Assembly (NCBI RefSeq): GCF_000317435.1
Contig: NC_019751.1
Coordinates: 3,534,001-3,598,000, forward strand
Reading direction: 5' to 3'
Length of the DNA stretch: 64,000 nt
Origin: Calothrix sp. PCC 6303
GTDB taxonomy: Bacteria; Cyanobacteriota; Cyanobacteriia; Cyanobacteriales; Nostocaceae
This document shows, piece after piece, positions 36,501 through 46,793 of this stretch (the stretch's first letter is position 1; each line of letters starts with the position of its first letter). The position numbers and the translations under genes were made by a program. The notes under the pieces are model-generated. The model saw nothing but the letters and a program-made list of their open reading frames with translations. It was not told the DNA's origin and did not search any database.

Positions 36501-37614
36501 TTCTAGTCTTTAACTTTCGACTCAGCTTCAAAGTTCCGTCAATTTCCGAACGTACCTGTTTAACTACCTCTCCGGTGAATACACCACCTGTGTGGAAGGT
36601 ACGCATTGTTAATTGGGTACCAGGTTCGCCGATACTTTGGGCAGCAATAATTCCCACAGCTTCGCCCAAGTCAACCATTTTGCCATGTGCTAAACTCCAG
36701 CCATAACAATGTTGGCATACGCTACGAGCAGCCTCGCATGTTAAAGGCGATCGCACTAAGACTTCTTTAACTCCAGCTTTATCAATAGCCTTGGCTAAAT
36801 CATCATAAATAGGTGTGTTACGTTCAGCAAGAATTTCTCCCGTGGTCGGATGCACAACGTCAACTCCAACCACCCGACCTAACAACCGAGAACCCAAGGG
36901 AATCAGAACTTTGTTACCTTCGGTCATTGCCCGTACAGGAATAGTTCTGGTGGTTCCACAATCTATTTCCCGAATAATTACATCCTGTGATACATCCACT
37001 AAACGACGAGTTAGATAACCAGAATCCGCCGTCCGTAATGCCGTATCAACCAAGCCTTTACGGGCACCGTAAGAGGAAATAATATACTCAGTAACAGTTA
37101 ATCCTTCCCGGAAATTCGTCTTAATTGGTAAGCCAATAATTTCCCCCTGGGGATTTGCCATCAACCCCCGCATTCCCACCAACTGGCGCACCTGGGAAAT
37201 ATTACCCCGCGCTCCAGAAAATGCCATCATGTAAACTGAGTTGAGGGGGTTAGTACTTCTAAAGTGGTGAACAACTTGATCTTTAAGTGCCTCAGAGGTT
37301 CCATTCCAAGTATCAATTACCTTTTGGAATCGCTCAACTTCAGTAATTTCCCCACGTTGATAGCGTTCTTCTGTTGCCCGAATTTCATCTTCGGCGGCAT
37401 CCAAAAGACTGCGCTTAGATGGAGGAACCATCAAATCATCAACACTAATGGAAACTCCGGCTCTAGTGGCATAGCGGAAACCTAAATCCTTTAGTTTGTC
37501 CGCCATCACTGCTGCCCGCGCTGTCCCATGATTGGTAAACGCCCAATAAATTAAATTCCGCAGCTGACCTTTGTCAACTACGCGATTCCGAAAGACTACT
37601 TTCTCGTTAATCAT
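33565..37614 (-). CDS. rpoC2: RNA polymerase beta'' subunit (split beta')
   Basis: The C-terminal half of the bacterial beta' subunit, a separate gene in cyanobacteria and plastids (1349 residues). Visible: start [20 protein letters not shown], the bridge/trigger region [20 protein letters not shown], zinc-site cysteines [35 protein letters not shown], and the long sandwich-barrel hybrid motif insertion (~350-960) unique to cyanobacteria. [17 protein letters not shown] marks the end of the conserved part. The extreme C-terminus is a strongly acidic tail ([10 protein letters not shown]). It follows rpoC1 by 96 bases. Confidence 0.98.
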   Translation of the reverse strand: MINEKVVFRNRVVDKGQLRNLIYWAFTNHGTARAAVMADKLKDLGFRYATRAGVSISVDDLMVPPSKRSLLDAAEDEIRATEERYQRGEITEVERFQKVIDTWNGTSEALKDQVVHHFRSTNPLNSVYMMAFSGARGNISQVRQLVGMRGLMANPQGEIIGLPIKTNFREGLTVTEYIISSYGARKGLVDTALRTADSGYLTRRLVDVSQDVIIREIDCGTTRTIPVRAMTEGNKVLIPLGSRLLGRVVGVDVVHPTTGEILAERNTPIYDDLAKAIDKAGVKEVLVRSPLTCEAARSVCQHCYGWSLAHGKMVDLGEAVGIIAAQSIGEPGTQLTMRTFHTGGVFTGEVVKQVRSEIDGTLKLSRKLKTRTYRTRHGEDALYVENDGSITVQSSSGNKEIEVNQGSTLYINDGQKVKQGQLLAEVALAGKTTRINTEKAVKDVATDLAGEVRFHEVLPEQKTDRQGNTTITAARGGLIWILSGEVYNLPPGSELTVKEGDAIETNGVLAETKLTTIHGGVVRLPETQEGKSTREIEIITASVILDQATVTSQSSQGKNNYLVTTGNNQVFNLRATPGTKVQNGQVVAELIDDRYRTNTGGLLKYAGVEVQKKGKAKLGYEVVQGGTLLWIPEESHEVNKDISLLLVEDGQFVEAGTEVVKDIFCQNSGVIEVTQKNDILREVVVKPGELLMVDDPEAEMGRNGTFIQAGEELLGLVATEMRYIEYVESPEGPALLSRPVVEFAVPSQPDVPSTTSVSQQTGRSIQLRAVQRLPYKDSERVRSVEGVELLRTQLVLEIDQEAEHDHNSSPLAADIELVVDTEDPEIQRLQLVILEALVLRRDTTADATQGSTQTNLEIEDGQTIDPGAVVARTQILSKEGGIVRGVQKGTETVRRCLVLRTSDTPITNSSSQPSVKVGDLIVEGSEIAPGVFAQESGQVVDIIKLGAENGESGSALAKENYGVKIRTGRPYRVSPGAVLQIEDGDLVQRGDNLVLLVFERAKTGDIIQGLPRIEELLEARKPKEACILAKRSGELKVVYGDGDEAIGIKVIEQGGTVTEYNLGPGQNLIVSDGQQIVAGQTLTDGPSNPHEILELFFNLGHEDGIYACASVALQEVQTFLVNEVQSVYQSQGIEISDKHIEVIVRQMTSKVRVDDGGDTSLLPGELVELRQIEQVNEAMAITGSPRALYTPVLLGITKASLNTDSFISAASFQETTRVLTEAAIEGKSDWLRGLKENVIIGRLIPAGTGYNAYEEPSIVDDYSTDLTASVLDEVDDPLDMVLDDRTARSYNLDTTLGMGDAGFGSRRTDKSILDDEEFIMPNEVTDLDEEDFEDDVDDIDEDDDDDFED

Positions 37615-37710
37615 TTGTTAATAATCCTTAATCAATACTTATAGAGTTAGGAGTAATGGGTTGAGAGTTAGAAATAAAAATATCTATTCCTAACTCTTCA
37701 CGTTCAACCC

Positions 37711-39588
37711 TTAACTAACTAAAGCTTCCTGAATCGCTTTGTTGTAAATCACGCGACCTGGAGTAGTGCGGACATACTGAGAAATCAAATTTCCTTGGGC
37801 ATCTTCACGGCGACGACGGAACTTATACATCAATGTTCGAGTTCCATCCTCATTTGAGGTTACTTCCAATGGTTCGCCATCTGGTTCGCCAGAATCTACT
37901 TCTCCATCAAACCGGACGTAGATATAAGCATGAAGATCAATTTGCTTTTGTTCAAAAGCCATGATCACATCATCCATTGAAGAAAAATAGCCGCCAGCAC
38001 CTTTTTTCGCATCAGGATTTTCGGCAGTCAAATAATATGCTCCCAAAACCATATCTTGGCTGGGTGTAATAATTGGTCTGCCTGTTGCTGGTGAAAGAAT
38101 GTTGTTGGAAGCCAACATCAAAAGTCTAGCTTCAGCTTGAGATTCCAACGATAGCGGCACATGTACCGCCATTTGGTCTCCATCAAAGTCAGCGTTGAAG
38201 GCTGGACAAACTAACGGGTGTAACTGAATTGCCCGACCTTCTACCAAAATTGGTTCAAAAGCCTGAATACCCAAACGGTGCAAAGTTGGTGCACGGTTAA
38301 GCATTACTGGGTGTCCTTCGATAACTTCTTCCAAAACATCCCAAACTTGGGGATCAGCACGGGAAATCAGTTTTTTGGCTGCCTTGATATTATTCACCAT
38401 GCCGCTACGAATTAAACGGTTGATGACGAAGGGTTGAAATAGCTCAATTGCCATTTCCCTGGGCAAACCACATTGGTGAATCTTTAATTTTGGTCCAACG
38501 ACAATTACCGAACGACCTGAATAATCAACCCGCTTACCTAACAAGTTTTGTCGGAAACGCCCCTGCTTACCTTCAATAATGTCTGATAGTGACTTCAGCG
38601 GACGGTTATTGGCACCTACCACAGTTCGACCACGACGACCATTATCAATTAGTGCATCTACTGCTTCCTGAAGCATCCGTTTTTCGTTACGGACAATAAT
38701 TTCGGGTGCTAAAATTTCCTGAAGACGGGCTAAACGATTATTCCGGTTAATCACCCGACGGTACAAATCATTTAAGTCACTGGTGGCAAAACGTCCACCA
38801 TCTAACTGCACCATTGGGCGTAAATCAGGGGGAATGACCGGAATAACAGTCATTACCATCCATTCTGGTTTTGAGCCAGTCGCAATAAAGTTATCAATTA
38901 CACGTAGTCGTTTAATCAACTTGGCTCGTTTTTGACCCTTAGCACCAGCAATTTCTTCCCGCAGGTTCTCAGCTTCTTGTTCTAAACCAATATCAGCCAA
39001 CAAACGCAATAGTGCTTCGGCACCAATACCCACCTCAACTCCCACTAATTGGGAATCCTCGCTGTAAATCTGATCTTCAATTTCCAGCCATTGATCTTCA
39101 CTCAATAACTGTTTGTAAGTTAAAGTATCGGCGTTACCTGGGCTAAGAACTACGTATGAGTTGAAATATACAATCTGCTCCACATCCCGCAATGGCATGT
39201 CTAACAGGATAGAAATGTAGCTAGGAATACCTTTTAGATACCAAACATGCGCCACGGGGGCAGCTAATTTGATATAGCCCATGCGATGACGACGTACCCG
39301 TGACTCGGTGACTTCTACACCACAACGCTCACAAACAATTCCCCGGTGACGTACTCTCTTGTACTTGCCACAATGGCATTCCCAATCCTTCGCAGGTCCA
39401 AAGATCCGCTCACAGAATAAGCCGTCCATCTCTGGTTTTAATGTCCGGTAGTTAATCGTTTCGGGCTTGGTTACTTCCCCTACTACCTGACCGTTTGGTA
39501 ATGTCCGCTCACCCCATTGCCGGATGCGTTCGGGTGATGCCAAGCCGATTTTTACGTAATCAAATTGATTGGTTTGGGCAGGTCTCAT
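37711..39588 (-). CDS. rpoC1: RNA polymerase gamma subunit (N-terminal beta' part)
   Basis: Carries the active site in 625 residues: [12 protein letters not shown] with the three Mg-binding aspartates, the Zn1 cysteines [20 protein letters not shown] near the N-terminus, and the clamp and rudder region [20 protein letters not shown]. Start [20 protein letters not shown] is typical. It lies 174 bases after rpoB and 96 before rpoC2. Confidence 0.98.
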   Translation of the reverse strand: MRPAQTNQFDYVKIGLASPERIRQWGERTLPNGQVVGEVTKPETINYRTLKPEMDGLFCERIFGPAKDWECHCGKYKRVRHRGIVCERCGVEVTESRVRRHRMGYIKLAAPVAHVWYLKGIPSYISILLDMPLRDVEQIVYFNSYVVLSPGNADTLTYKQLLSEDQWLEIEDQIYSEDSQLVGVEVGIGAEALLRLLADIGLEQEAENLREEIAGAKGQKRAKLIKRLRVIDNFIATGSKPEWMVMTVIPVIPPDLRPMVQLDGGRFATSDLNDLYRRVINRNNRLARLQEILAPEIIVRNEKRMLQEAVDALIDNGRRGRTVVGANNRPLKSLSDIIEGKQGRFRQNLLGKRVDYSGRSVIVVGPKLKIHQCGLPREMAIELFQPFVINRLIRSGMVNNIKAAKKLISRADPQVWDVLEEVIEGHPVMLNRAPTLHRLGIQAFEPILVEGRAIQLHPLVCPAFNADFDGDQMAVHVPLSLESQAEARLLMLASNNILSPATGRPIITPSQDMVLGAYYLTAENPDAKKGAGGYFSSMDDVIMAFEQKQIDLHAYIYVRFDGEVDSGEPDGEPLEVTSNEDGTRTLMYKFRRRREDAQGNLISQYVRTTPGRVIYNKAIQEALVS

Positions 39589-39762
39589 GCGAATTCTTTG
39601 CTTTCAGATTCTAAATTGCTAAATGCAAGTCAATAGGCTGTTAAGCCTTGTAAATTGGAAGTATGTAGTTTTGTGTGAGATCTTTTGTTTGTTTTGGGCG
39701 CTAATAAAGCCAGTATATGCAGTTAGCTAAGACAGATAGTGGGCTAACTGCATAACTACAGT

Positions 39763-42700
39763 CTATTCTTCCTCTTCTAGGGATTCGCGGGAAAGCGATT
39801 CATAGGTGGGACGGGGTGGAGTACGACGGATATTGTTATCTGCCATTAAATCTACTTCCACATCTAGGGAACTACCATCAGCTTGGGTCTCAACCTTATG
39901 GACGGCAATATCTAAACCTAGAGATTGTAATTCCCGCATTAACACTTTGAAAGATTCTGGTGTACCTGGTCTGGGAATTGCTTTACCCTTGACAATGGCA
40001 TTTAAGGCTTCATTACGCCCTTGCATATCATCAGATTTTACTGTCAGCAATTCCTGTAATGTATAAGCTGCACCAAATGCTTCCAGTGCCCATACTTCCA
40101 TTTCTCCAAATCTTTGTCCACCCTGTTGGGCTTTTCCACCCAAGGGTTGCTGAGTTACTAGGGAGTAAGGACCTGTGGAACGGGCGTGAATCTTATCATC
40201 AACGAGGTGAACTAGCTTGAGCATGTAAGCGACACCGATGGTGACGGGTCGATCGAAGGGTTCTCCTGTACGACCGTCATAGACGATGATTTTACCGGGT
40301 TCATCAGGGTTATAGAGCCATTTTTTACCCGTTTCATCCCGTGCTTCTTGTAACTTACCGTGGACAACCCGCCGTGATGATTCTTCACCATACATTTCGT
40401 CAAAAGGAACCACTTTAAAGCGGACTCCCATGTTGTGACCAGCCCAACCCAACAAGCACTCAAATACTTGTCCGACGTTCATGCGGCTAGGTACACCTAG
40501 AGGGTTGAGGACGATATCTACTGGCGAACCATCGGGTAAATAGGGCATATCTTCCAGGGGCAAAATTCGGGAAATAATCCCTTTATTCCCATGTCGTCCT
40601 GCCATTTTATCGCCGACTTGGATTTTCCGTTTTTGAGCAACGTAGACGCGAACAACCATGTTGGCACCTGGTGGTAGCTCGTCACCTTGTTCACGGGTAA
40701 ATAAGCGAACATCGACTACACGTCCTTTTTCTCCATTAGGTACCCGTAGAGAATTATCACGAACGTCTCTTGCCTTTTCACCAAAAATTGCTCGTAGTAA
40801 TTTTTCTTCTGGGGGTTGGTCTGATTCCCCTTTCGGAGTAACTTTACCGACTAGGATATCTCCAGCGTCTGTCCAAGCGCCAATGCGAATAATTCCTTGC
40901 TCATCTAACTGACGTAAGGCATCTTCACCAACGTTGGGAATTTCACGAGTAATTTCTTCTGGTCCAAGCTTGGTTTGTCGTGCCTCAATTTCATATTTTT
41001 CAATGTGGATTGAGGTATAAATGTCATCCTGTACCAAGCGCTCGGAAATCAGAATTGCATCTTCGTAGTTGTATCCTTCCCAAGGCATGTAGGCAACTAC
41101 AATATTTTGCCCCAGTGCCAATTCTCCACCTTCAGTCGATGAACCATCTGCCAATACTTGACCAGCAACTACACGCTCCCCAATCCGTACCAATGGCTTT
41201 TGATTTAAGCAGGTATCTTGGTTAGAACGCTGGTATTTGGAGAGACGGTATTTGATATCTGCCGGCTGAGGGTTATTTGGTTGATCATCTGGGGTGGGAA
41301 TAACCCGTGGACGCACACGAATTTCAGTGGCATCTACGTAGACAACATCTCCATCTGTACGGGATACAATTACCATCCCAGAGTCACGGGCTGCCTGCGC
41401 TTCTAGACCAGTTCCCACTAATGGACGTTCTGGTTTTAGTAGGGGTACAGCTTGGCGTTGCATGTTAGAACCCATCAGCGCCCGGTTGGCATCGTCATGT
41501 TCCAAGAAGGGAATCATGCTGGTGGCAACGGATACAATTTGTACCGGGGATACGGCGATGAAGTCCACTTGATCCGGTGTGGTGGTGGAAAATTCTTGAC
41601 GATAACGGACTGGTACTTGGGGTCCTATGAGGTAGCCGTTTTCGTCTGTAGTGGCATCTCCTGCTGCTACCCGTAGATCATCTTCTTCATCAGCAGTCAT
41701 ATAAACTGCTTGGAGATCGTTACGAACTTTGGCGTTTTCTACTGGACGGAAGGGTGTTTCCAAAAAGCCGTATTGGTTAACACGGGCATGGGTTGCCAAG
41801 GAGCCAATCAAACCAGCGTTGGGTCCTTCTGGTGTTTCAATGGGGCAAATTCTTCCGTAGTGGGAGGGGTGAATATCTCGAACGGCAAAACCAGCGCGTT
41901 CACGGGTTAACCCTCCAGGTCCTAGGGCACTGAGACGACGTTTGTGGGTCAATTCTGCCAAAGGATTGGTTTGATCCATGAACTGAGATAGTTGACTGGA
42001 TCCGAAAAATTCTTTGATTGCTGCTACTAAAGGTTTAGGATTGACTAATGATGCGGGAGTTAGGACTTCAGCATCAGATACGGTCATCCGCTCCCGAATG
42101 ATCCGCTCTAGGCGATTTAAGCCTACGCGAACTTGGTTTTGTAGAAGTTCACCGACACTTCTGACGCGGCGGTTTCCTAAGTGATCAATGTCATCAGTAT
42201 TACCAATATCGAATTCGAGGTTGATTAGGTAATCGACTGCTGCTAATATATCGTTAGGTGTGAGAACGCGGAGCGTGTCTGCAACTTGCAGACGAAGTTT
42301 TTTGTTGAGTTTGTATCTGCCAACTCGACCTAAGTCGTAACGTTTGGCATCAAAAAAGCGGGAATCTAGTAGTTGTTGCCCTCCCAAAACTGTTGGGGGT
42401 TCACCAGGACGCAATTTGCGATAAAGCTCCATTAGGGCTTCTTCTTCGGAAAATTGTCCTTCTTTTTCGATGGTTTTCTGAAAGTATTCAGGGTGACGCA
42501 AAGCGTCGAAGATTTCGTTGTCAGATAGTCCCAAGGCTTTGAGGAGTACTTGGGCTGATAGTTTACGGGTTTTATCAATTCTGACCCAAACCAAATCGTT
42601 ACGATCTGTTTCAAACTTTAGCCATGCTCCCCGGTTTGGGATCAAGCTGGCTGAGTAGGTGCGCCGACCGTTTTTATCGATTTCTGACTTGTAATATACT

Positions 42701-43095
42701 CCAGGCGATCGCACAATTTGATTAACTATGACTCGTTCAGCACCGTTAATAATAAAAGTGCCTCGGTCTGTCATCAAAGGCAAGTCTCCGATGAATACAT
42801 CTTGCTCTTTAATTTCTCCAGTCTCTTTGTTGATTAGACGAGTTGGTACATACATTTGTACTGCGTAGGTACTATCCCGTCTTTTTGCTTCCTCGACGCT
42901 GTATTTCGGCTCCCTCATTTTATAGTTCTGACCGAGGAAGTGCAGTTCGAGTTTGCCTGTATAATCCGTAATTGGACTGAAGGAATTCAACTCTTCGATC
43001 AACCCTTCTTCCAAAAACCAGCGAAAGCTAGAGCGCTGGATTTCAATCAAGTCGGGCAGTAGGAAAGCGGCTTCCATCAATGTTTCGTTTGTCAT
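39763..43095 (-). CDS. rpoB: RNA polymerase beta subunit
   Basis: 1110 residues, the normal cyanobacterial length (shorter than in E. coli). The rifampicin-pocket region reads [20 protein letters not shown] then [20 protein letters not shown], with no visible resistance substitution. Others: [32 protein letters not shown] and [24 protein letters not shown] lies seven to ten bases before the ATG at 43095. The upstream gap to tatD is unusually long (749 bases), so rpoB probably has its own promoter there. Confidence 0.98.
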   Translation of the reverse strand: MTNETLMEAAFLLPDLIEIQRSSFRWFLEEGLIEELNSFSPITDYTGKLELHFLGQNYKMREPKYSVEEAKRRDSTYAVQMYVPTRLINKETGEIKEQDVFIGDLPLMTDRGTFIINGAERVIVNQIVRSPGVYYKSEIDKNGRRTYSASLIPNRGAWLKFETDRNDLVWVRIDKTRKLSAQVLLKALGLSDNEIFDALRHPEYFQKTIEKEGQFSEEEALMELYRKLRPGEPPTVLGGQQLLDSRFFDAKRYDLGRVGRYKLNKKLRLQVADTLRVLTPNDILAAVDYLINLEFDIGNTDDIDHLGNRRVRSVGELLQNQVRVGLNRLERIIRERMTVSDAEVLTPASLVNPKPLVAAIKEFFGSSQLSQFMDQTNPLAELTHKRRLSALGPGGLTRERAGFAVRDIHPSHYGRICPIETPEGPNAGLIGSLATHARVNQYGFLETPFRPVENAKVRNDLQAVYMTADEEDDLRVAAGDATTDENGYLIGPQVPVRYRQEFSTTTPDQVDFIAVSPVQIVSVATSMIPFLEHDDANRALMGSNMQRQAVPLLKPERPLVGTGLEAQAARDSGMVIVSRTDGDVVYVDATEIRVRPRVIPTPDDQPNNPQPADIKYRLSKYQRSNQDTCLNQKPLVRIGERVVAGQVLADGSSTEGGELALGQNIVVAYMPWEGYNYEDAILISERLVQDDIYTSIHIEKYEIEARQTKLGPEEITREIPNVGEDALRQLDEQGIIRIGAWTDAGDILVGKVTPKGESDQPPEEKLLRAIFGEKARDVRDNSLRVPNGEKGRVVDVRLFTREQGDELPPGANMVVRVYVAQKRKIQVGDKMAGRHGNKGIISRILPLEDMPYLPDGSPVDIVLNPLGVPSRMNVGQVFECLLGWAGHNMGVRFKVVPFDEMYGEESSRRVVHGKLQEARDETGKKWLYNPDEPGKIIVYDGRTGEPFDRPVTIGVAYMLKLVHLVDDKIHARSTGPYSLVTQQPLGGKAQQGGQRFGEMEVWALEAFGAAYTLQELLTVKSDDMQGRNEALNAIVKGKAIPRPGTPESFKVLMRELQSLGLDIAVHKVETQADGSSLDVEVDLMADNNIRRTPPRPTYESLSRESLEEEE

Positions 43096-43580
43096 GCCTC
43101 TACCTTTGTCAACCTGGTTAAACTTTCTTGGGGATAATATTTTGAGGTTCGTCTCTACAAAATAATACCCGTATTGATATTAAGCCACTGGCAAATGCCT
43201 ACTCTGAGCTATTTTGCTATTATTTAGCAGCGCAGAGAGGCAAATGGATTCATTAAAGCTGGGAGTGATGGATTTTGGCAATTGTAAACCTGCCTCTTGA
43301 TATTGGCAAATTGCTTGGTATATCTTTGCCTGGTCGGGTTTCTCTCAATTTCAAATAGGCATTTGGAGAAACTTTCTGGGTAATTTTGCTCAACTCATCT
43401 CCAGAAAGGGAGTTGCTTAAACAACACAGTTCTTGATTTTTCGGGAATTTAATCAATTTTATAGGTAGTTATACTTGGGTAAATTATGTGGGTTTTTGTA
43501 TTGTTAGAAGTGATATGCCTTACTAGTTGCCTAACTCATTTAGACTTGTCAATCTTAACTTTTGCAGAACAAATAGGAAT
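43096..43580 (-). promoter_or_regulatory. Long leader region of rpoB with a distant inverted repeat
   Basis: CAAATGCCTA (43192-43201) and TAGGCATTTG (43356-43365) are exact complements 154 bases apart. Other complementary words (GAGAGGC/GCCTCT) lie between them. A structured 5' leader is possible. A 67-codon frame here (43253-43456, minus) has no family features and no good start, so I do not call it a gene. Confidence 0.3.
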
Positions 43581-43587
43581 CAATGCT

Positions 43588-43596
43588 TGCTATAAT
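43588..43596 (+). promoter_or_regulatory. Extended -10 promoter motif TGCTATAAT
   Basis: A perfect TGnTATAAT on the plus strand with no good -35 box at normal spacing. It points into a gene-free region, away from rpoB and opposite to tatD, and would start RNA near 43603. Confidence 0.35.
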
Positions 43597-43602
43597 TGCA
43601 TT

Positions 43603-43815
43603 TTTTGGATATCGCCTGGTTTAGAATCGCCCAGTTGGAGCGAGCCTGAGGTTTTAATGTACTAAAGTCCAAGAAATAGTTTTGTTTGGAACCATTTGAT
43701 TAAGCCACATAATAGATAGCTGCTGTTGTGCCCTCAACTATTATGACGCAAGATAGCATTTTTGGAGGAATTAATATTAGCATATTTCAGTTCCTCCAAT
43801 ATTTTATTTTTTATC
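43603..43815 (+). ncRNA. Candidate small RNA between rpoB and tatD
   Basis: Downstream of the extended -10, this ~210-base stretch holds three hairpins: TCCAA...TTGGA (about 43667-43690), CATAATAG...CTATTATG (43708-43745) and TTGGAGGAA...TTCCTCCAA (43762-43799). The last is followed by TATTTTATTTTTT, a good intrinsic terminator on this strand only. No protein is encoded. I do not recognise 6S, tmRNA or RNase P features. The call rests on the promoter-hairpin-terminator order alone. Confidence 0.3.
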
Positions 43816-43844
43816 CCCAAGTCATGACCTGCAAAAAACTAAGC

Positions 43845-44630
43845 TCAGATAGTCAGCCCAAAGAGATCACAGGCATTTTGAGTAGTTTTCATGGCAATTT
43901 CTTCCAAGGTTTCACCACGTAACTGAGCAACTTGTTCAGCCACATAGCGAACGTATGCTGGTTCGTTTCGCTTTTCTCCCCGCTTGGGAACTGGTGCCAA
44001 AAATGGGCAGTCAGTTTCCACCATGATGCGATCGCTACTCACAAGCATGGCACTTGATTGAATCGCTGTCGCATTTTTGAAGGTTACGGTTCCACTAAAA
44101 CTAATATAAAATCCTAAGTCCAAAAACCACTGAGCTTCCTCCGGGGTACCCCCCCAGCAGTGCATAACTCCCCGTAAGCGTTCACCTTTGAGTTCTTTCC
44201 ACTTTTGCAGAACTTCTCTCACCTTCGTTGCTGCATTACGACAATGAACAATTATGGGTAAATTCAGTTCAGTGGCTATATCTAACTGGGCTTCAAAGGC
44301 TGTTAACTGCTGTTGGCAGTTGTTAGCTTTGTAGAAGTCCAGCCCGATTTCCCCAATGGCAACTATTTTCGAGTCAGAACTAGCAAGCTTAGATATTTCA
44401 TCTGCACTTTGGCTATTCCACTGCTCTGTGTCTAACGGGTGTAAACCTACTGCAAAGCTTAACTCTGGAAAAGCATGAGCTAGTTTTTGAATACTCGGAA
44501 ATTCCGAAGGCTGTACACAGGAGTGTATTAAATGTACTACACCTGCTTCCTGCCACCGCGATCGCACTGCTGCTATATCTTGCTCGAAAACCTCAAAGTT
44601 CAGATGTACGTGGGTGTCAATCAGCTGCAT
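43845..44630 (-). CDS. TatD-family metal-dependent hydrolase
   Basis: A 261-residue TIM-barrel nuclease or deacylase. Metal ligands are visible: DTHVHLNF near the N-terminus, [26 protein letters not shown] and [12 protein letters not shown]. Family members (TatD, YcfH, YjjV) are Mg-dependent 3'-exonucleases or D-aminoacyl-tRNA deacylases; which applies here is unknown. It lies in the conserved order rpsT-tatD-rpoB, 87 bases after rpsT on the same strand. Confidence 0.93.
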   Translation of the reverse strand: MQLIDTHVHLNFEVFEQDIAAVRSRWQEAGVVHLIHSCVQPSEFPSIQKLAHAFPELSFAVGLHPLDTEQWNSQSADEISKLASSDSKIVAIGEIGLDFYKANNCQQQLTAFEAQLDIATELNLPIIVHCRNAATKVREVLQKWKELKGERLRGVMHCWGGTPEEAQWFLDLGFYISFSGTVTFKNATAIQSSAMLVSSDRIMVETDCPFLAPVPKRGEKRNEPAYVRYVAEQVAQLRGETLEEIAMKTTQNACDLFGLTI

Positions 44631-44717
44631 CTTAAATATTACTTATGATTATCTAATCATCAGGTCATTGAATATGGGATTGTGCGATCGCAGACCAAAA
44701 TGAATACTACAATTTAG

Positions 44718-45020
44718 TTAAGTGCTCGCTGTTGCTTGGGTAATTGGCTTCAGCTTTTTAGCTAATCTAGACTTTTTCCTGGCTCCATTGTTAGGATGAA
44801 TAACCCCACGCTTGACTGCTTTGTCAATTTTGCTATAAGCGTCTGACATGCGGGATTGAACTTCTTTTTCTTGTTCTGGGCTGGGGTTTGCAGCGTAGGT
44901 TGTCAAGGCTGCAAAGTAATTTTTCATCAGCGTTCTAACTGCTGATTTATAAGACTTGTTACGCAATCTGTTACGTTCTGCGATTTTGGCACGCTTGAGA
45001 GCAGACTTTGAATTCGCCAC
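44718..45020 (-). CDS. rpsT: 30S ribosomal protein S20
   Basis: A 100-residue basic helical protein that binds 16S rRNA. Start [20 protein letters not shown] and later [20 protein letters not shown] are typical. The start codon is GTG at 45020, preceded by GGAAG seven bases upstream; a GTG start is common for tightly regulated S20. First gene of the rpsT-tatD cluster, with its own promoter candidate upstream. Confidence 0.97.
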   Translation of the reverse strand: MANSKSALKRAKIAERNRLRNKSYKSAVRTLMKNYFAALTTYAANPSPEQEKEVQSRMSDAYSKIDKAVKRGVIHPNNGARKKSRLAKKLKPITQATAST

Positions 45021-45071
45021 TGTATACTTCCAGGAAGACTATAATTATGTACACACACTACTAGATTTACT

Positions 45072-45099
45072 AATATAGCACTACTAATGCCAAATTCAA
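45072..45099 (-). promoter_or_regulatory. Candidate promoter of rpsT
   Basis: On the minus strand TTGAAT (45099-45094), a 16-base spacer and TATATT (45077-45072), about 50 bases before the rpsT start. Four and five matches to the consensus boxes. Confidence 0.4.
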
Positions 45100-45120
45100 T
45101 AAATTTATAGAAAAATATCG

Positions 45121-45498
45121 GAAAAAATAAATATGGGTATATGGAGAATATACCTTTGCCAGTGACTGATGACAAATCAGCTTAAGTTTGGCATGACTAA
45201 ACGCTTATAGGATAAACCTTTCCGCAAATTATGTCAAAACAGGCAGGGAGCAGGGGGAAAACTGAGACGGAGAGAAAGAGCTTCTGTTGACATCATCCCC
45301 ACCTGAATTTATTTTAGCTTGCTTCTGCGAAGTAGTAGGTGGGGATTCCAAAGGTCACTCTAATACTATTTTTACGAAAGTGAGATGTTCCCGGAGGAAG
45401 AAGAGTTATGTTCCTTACCGAGAGAAAATTTTCAACAATAATAGTCAGAAAAAAACTAAGATGATCTACAGCATTACCAAATATTTATTCACAAAATT
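45121..45498. other. Gap upstream of RuBisCO activase, with an inverted repeat
   Basis: ATCCCCACCT (45293-45302) and AGGTGGGGAT (about 45343-45352) form a perfect 10-bp inverted repeat with a ~40-base loop, preceded by TTGACATC. A purine-rich GCAGGGAGCAGGGGG tract is at 45242. A frame from 45287 runs into the activase start but has no family features, so no gene is called. The region could be a small repeat element. Confidence 0.4.
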
Positions 45499-46776
45499 AT
45501 GGGTTATTATATCGCACCTCGGTTTCTTGACAAATTGGCAGTTCACATTACCAAAAATTTTCTAAATATTCCTGGTGTACGTGTACCACTAATTTTAGGT
45601 GTTCACGGACGTAAAGGTGAAGGAAAATCCTTTCAGTGTGAGTTGGTATTTGAACGGATGGGGATAGAAGTAACTCTGATTTCTGGGGGTGAATTGGAAA
45701 GTCCTGATGCGGGAGATCCTGCAAGGTTAATTCGGTTACGCTATCGGGAAACTGCGGAATTGGTGAAGGTGCGCGGTAAAATGTGCGTGCTGATGATTAA
45801 TGATTTGGATGCGGGTGCAGGCAGATTTGATGAAGGAACGCAGTATACAGTTAATACCCAGTTGGTAAATGCGACATTAATGAATATTGCCGATAATCCC
45901 ACAGACGTGCAGTTACCGGGAAGTTATGATTCTACTCCCTTACGACGGGTACCCATAATTGTCACAGGTAATGATTTTTCAACTTTGTATGCACCATTGA
46001 TTCGGGATGGAAGAATGGAAAAATTCTATTGGGAACCAGACCGAGATGATAAAGTGGGAGTTGTAGAAGGGATATTTGGTGATGATGGACTTTCAAGACG
46101 GGAAGTTGCCCAACTAGTAGATACATTCCCTAACCAATCTATAGACTTTTATAGTGCCATGCGATCGCGTCTTTACGATGAGCAGGTTTTGCACTTCATT
46201 CATGATATCGGGGTGGAAAATGTTTCTCAGCGAGTTGTTAACAGCGCAGAAGCTGCACCAATCTTTGGAAAACCCGATTTCAGTTTGTCTAGGTTACTGG
46301 AGATGGGGAATTTTATGGTATCTGAACAGCAACATGTGGAAAATTCCCAATTAGTGGAACAATATAACCGGGGACTATATTCCAGAAAAATTGTAGGTTT
46401 ACCAACTACACCAGCAGTAGAAAATAATCTCACCACAGTTAATAATCCACCCGCAACCCATGAAGTTACTAACGGTGATGGTTATTACAAACAATACGCA
46501 TCTAAAAGTAACTTAAATTCTGAAACTAAAGCACAAATACAGCAAATATTATCACAGGGTTACAAAATTGGTATTGAACATGTAGATGCAAGACGCTTCC
46601 GCACAGGTTCTTGGCAAAGTTGTGCAATGGAAGGTATTACTAGTAATGCTGATGCCGTGTCGACTGTAGAGAAATGTTTGAATCAGTATAGCGGAGAATA
46701 TATTCGTTTGTTTGGCATTGATCCGAAAGCAAAAAAACGCTCAATGGAAAAAATTATTCAGCGTCCACATCCCTAA
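45499..46776 (+). CDS. rca: RuBisCO activase with C-terminal RbcS-like (SSUL) domain
   Basis: An AAA+ ATPase that removes inhibitory sugar phosphates from RuBisCO. 425 residues. Walker A is GRKGEGKS (about 36-43), Walker B MCVLMINDLDAG, then GRFDEGTQYTVNTQLVNATL and PIIVTGNDFSTLYAPLIRDG. A variable linker (~290-330) leads to an RbcS-like domain (~335-425) with YYKQYASKSNL, IGIEHVDARRFRTGSWQSCA and YIRLFGIDPKAKKR, the same fold used by CcmM to bind RuBisCO in carboxysomes. The tail should place activase in the carboxysome. It stands alone, not beside rbcL. Confidence 0.95.
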   Translation: MGYYIAPRFLDKLAVHITKNFLNIPGVRVPLILGVHGRKGEGKSFQCELVFERMGIEVTLISGGELESPDAGDPARLIRLRYRETAELVKVRGKMCVLMINDLDAGAGRFDEGTQYTVNTQLVNATLMNIADNPTDVQLPGSYDSTPLRRVPIIVTGNDFSTLYAPLIRDGRMEKFYWEPDRDDKVGVVEGIFGDDGLSRREVAQLVDTFPNQSIDFYSAMRSRLYDEQVLHFIHDIGVENVSQRVVNSAEAAPIFGKPDFSLSRLLEMGNFMVSEQQHVENSQLVEQYNRGLYSRKIVGLPTTPAVENNLTTVNNPPATHEVTNGDGYYKQYASKSNLNSETKAQIQQILSQGYKIGIEHVDARRFRTGSWQSCAMEGITSNADAVSTVEKCLNQYSGEYIRLFGIDPKAKKRSMEKIIQRPHP

Positions 46777-46793
46777 CTCTGGTAATGGTGAGT

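Noticed and set aside
33565-37614. Apparent large insertion in rpoC2
   Set aside because: This is the normal sandwich-barrel hybrid motif region of cyanobacterial beta'' subunits.
43253-43456. 67-codon frame on the minus strand upstream of rpoB
   Set aside because: No recognisable family, no good ribosome binding site, and it lies in a probable leader region.
43603-43815. Possible 6S RNA, tmRNA or RNase P RNA
   Set aside because: No long closing stem with central bubble, no tRNA-like ends and no conserved RNase P words; kept only as an unnamed candidate.
45287-45565. 92-codon frame on the plus strand running into the activase start
   Set aside because: Overlaps rca in another frame, includes repeat sequence and has no domain features.
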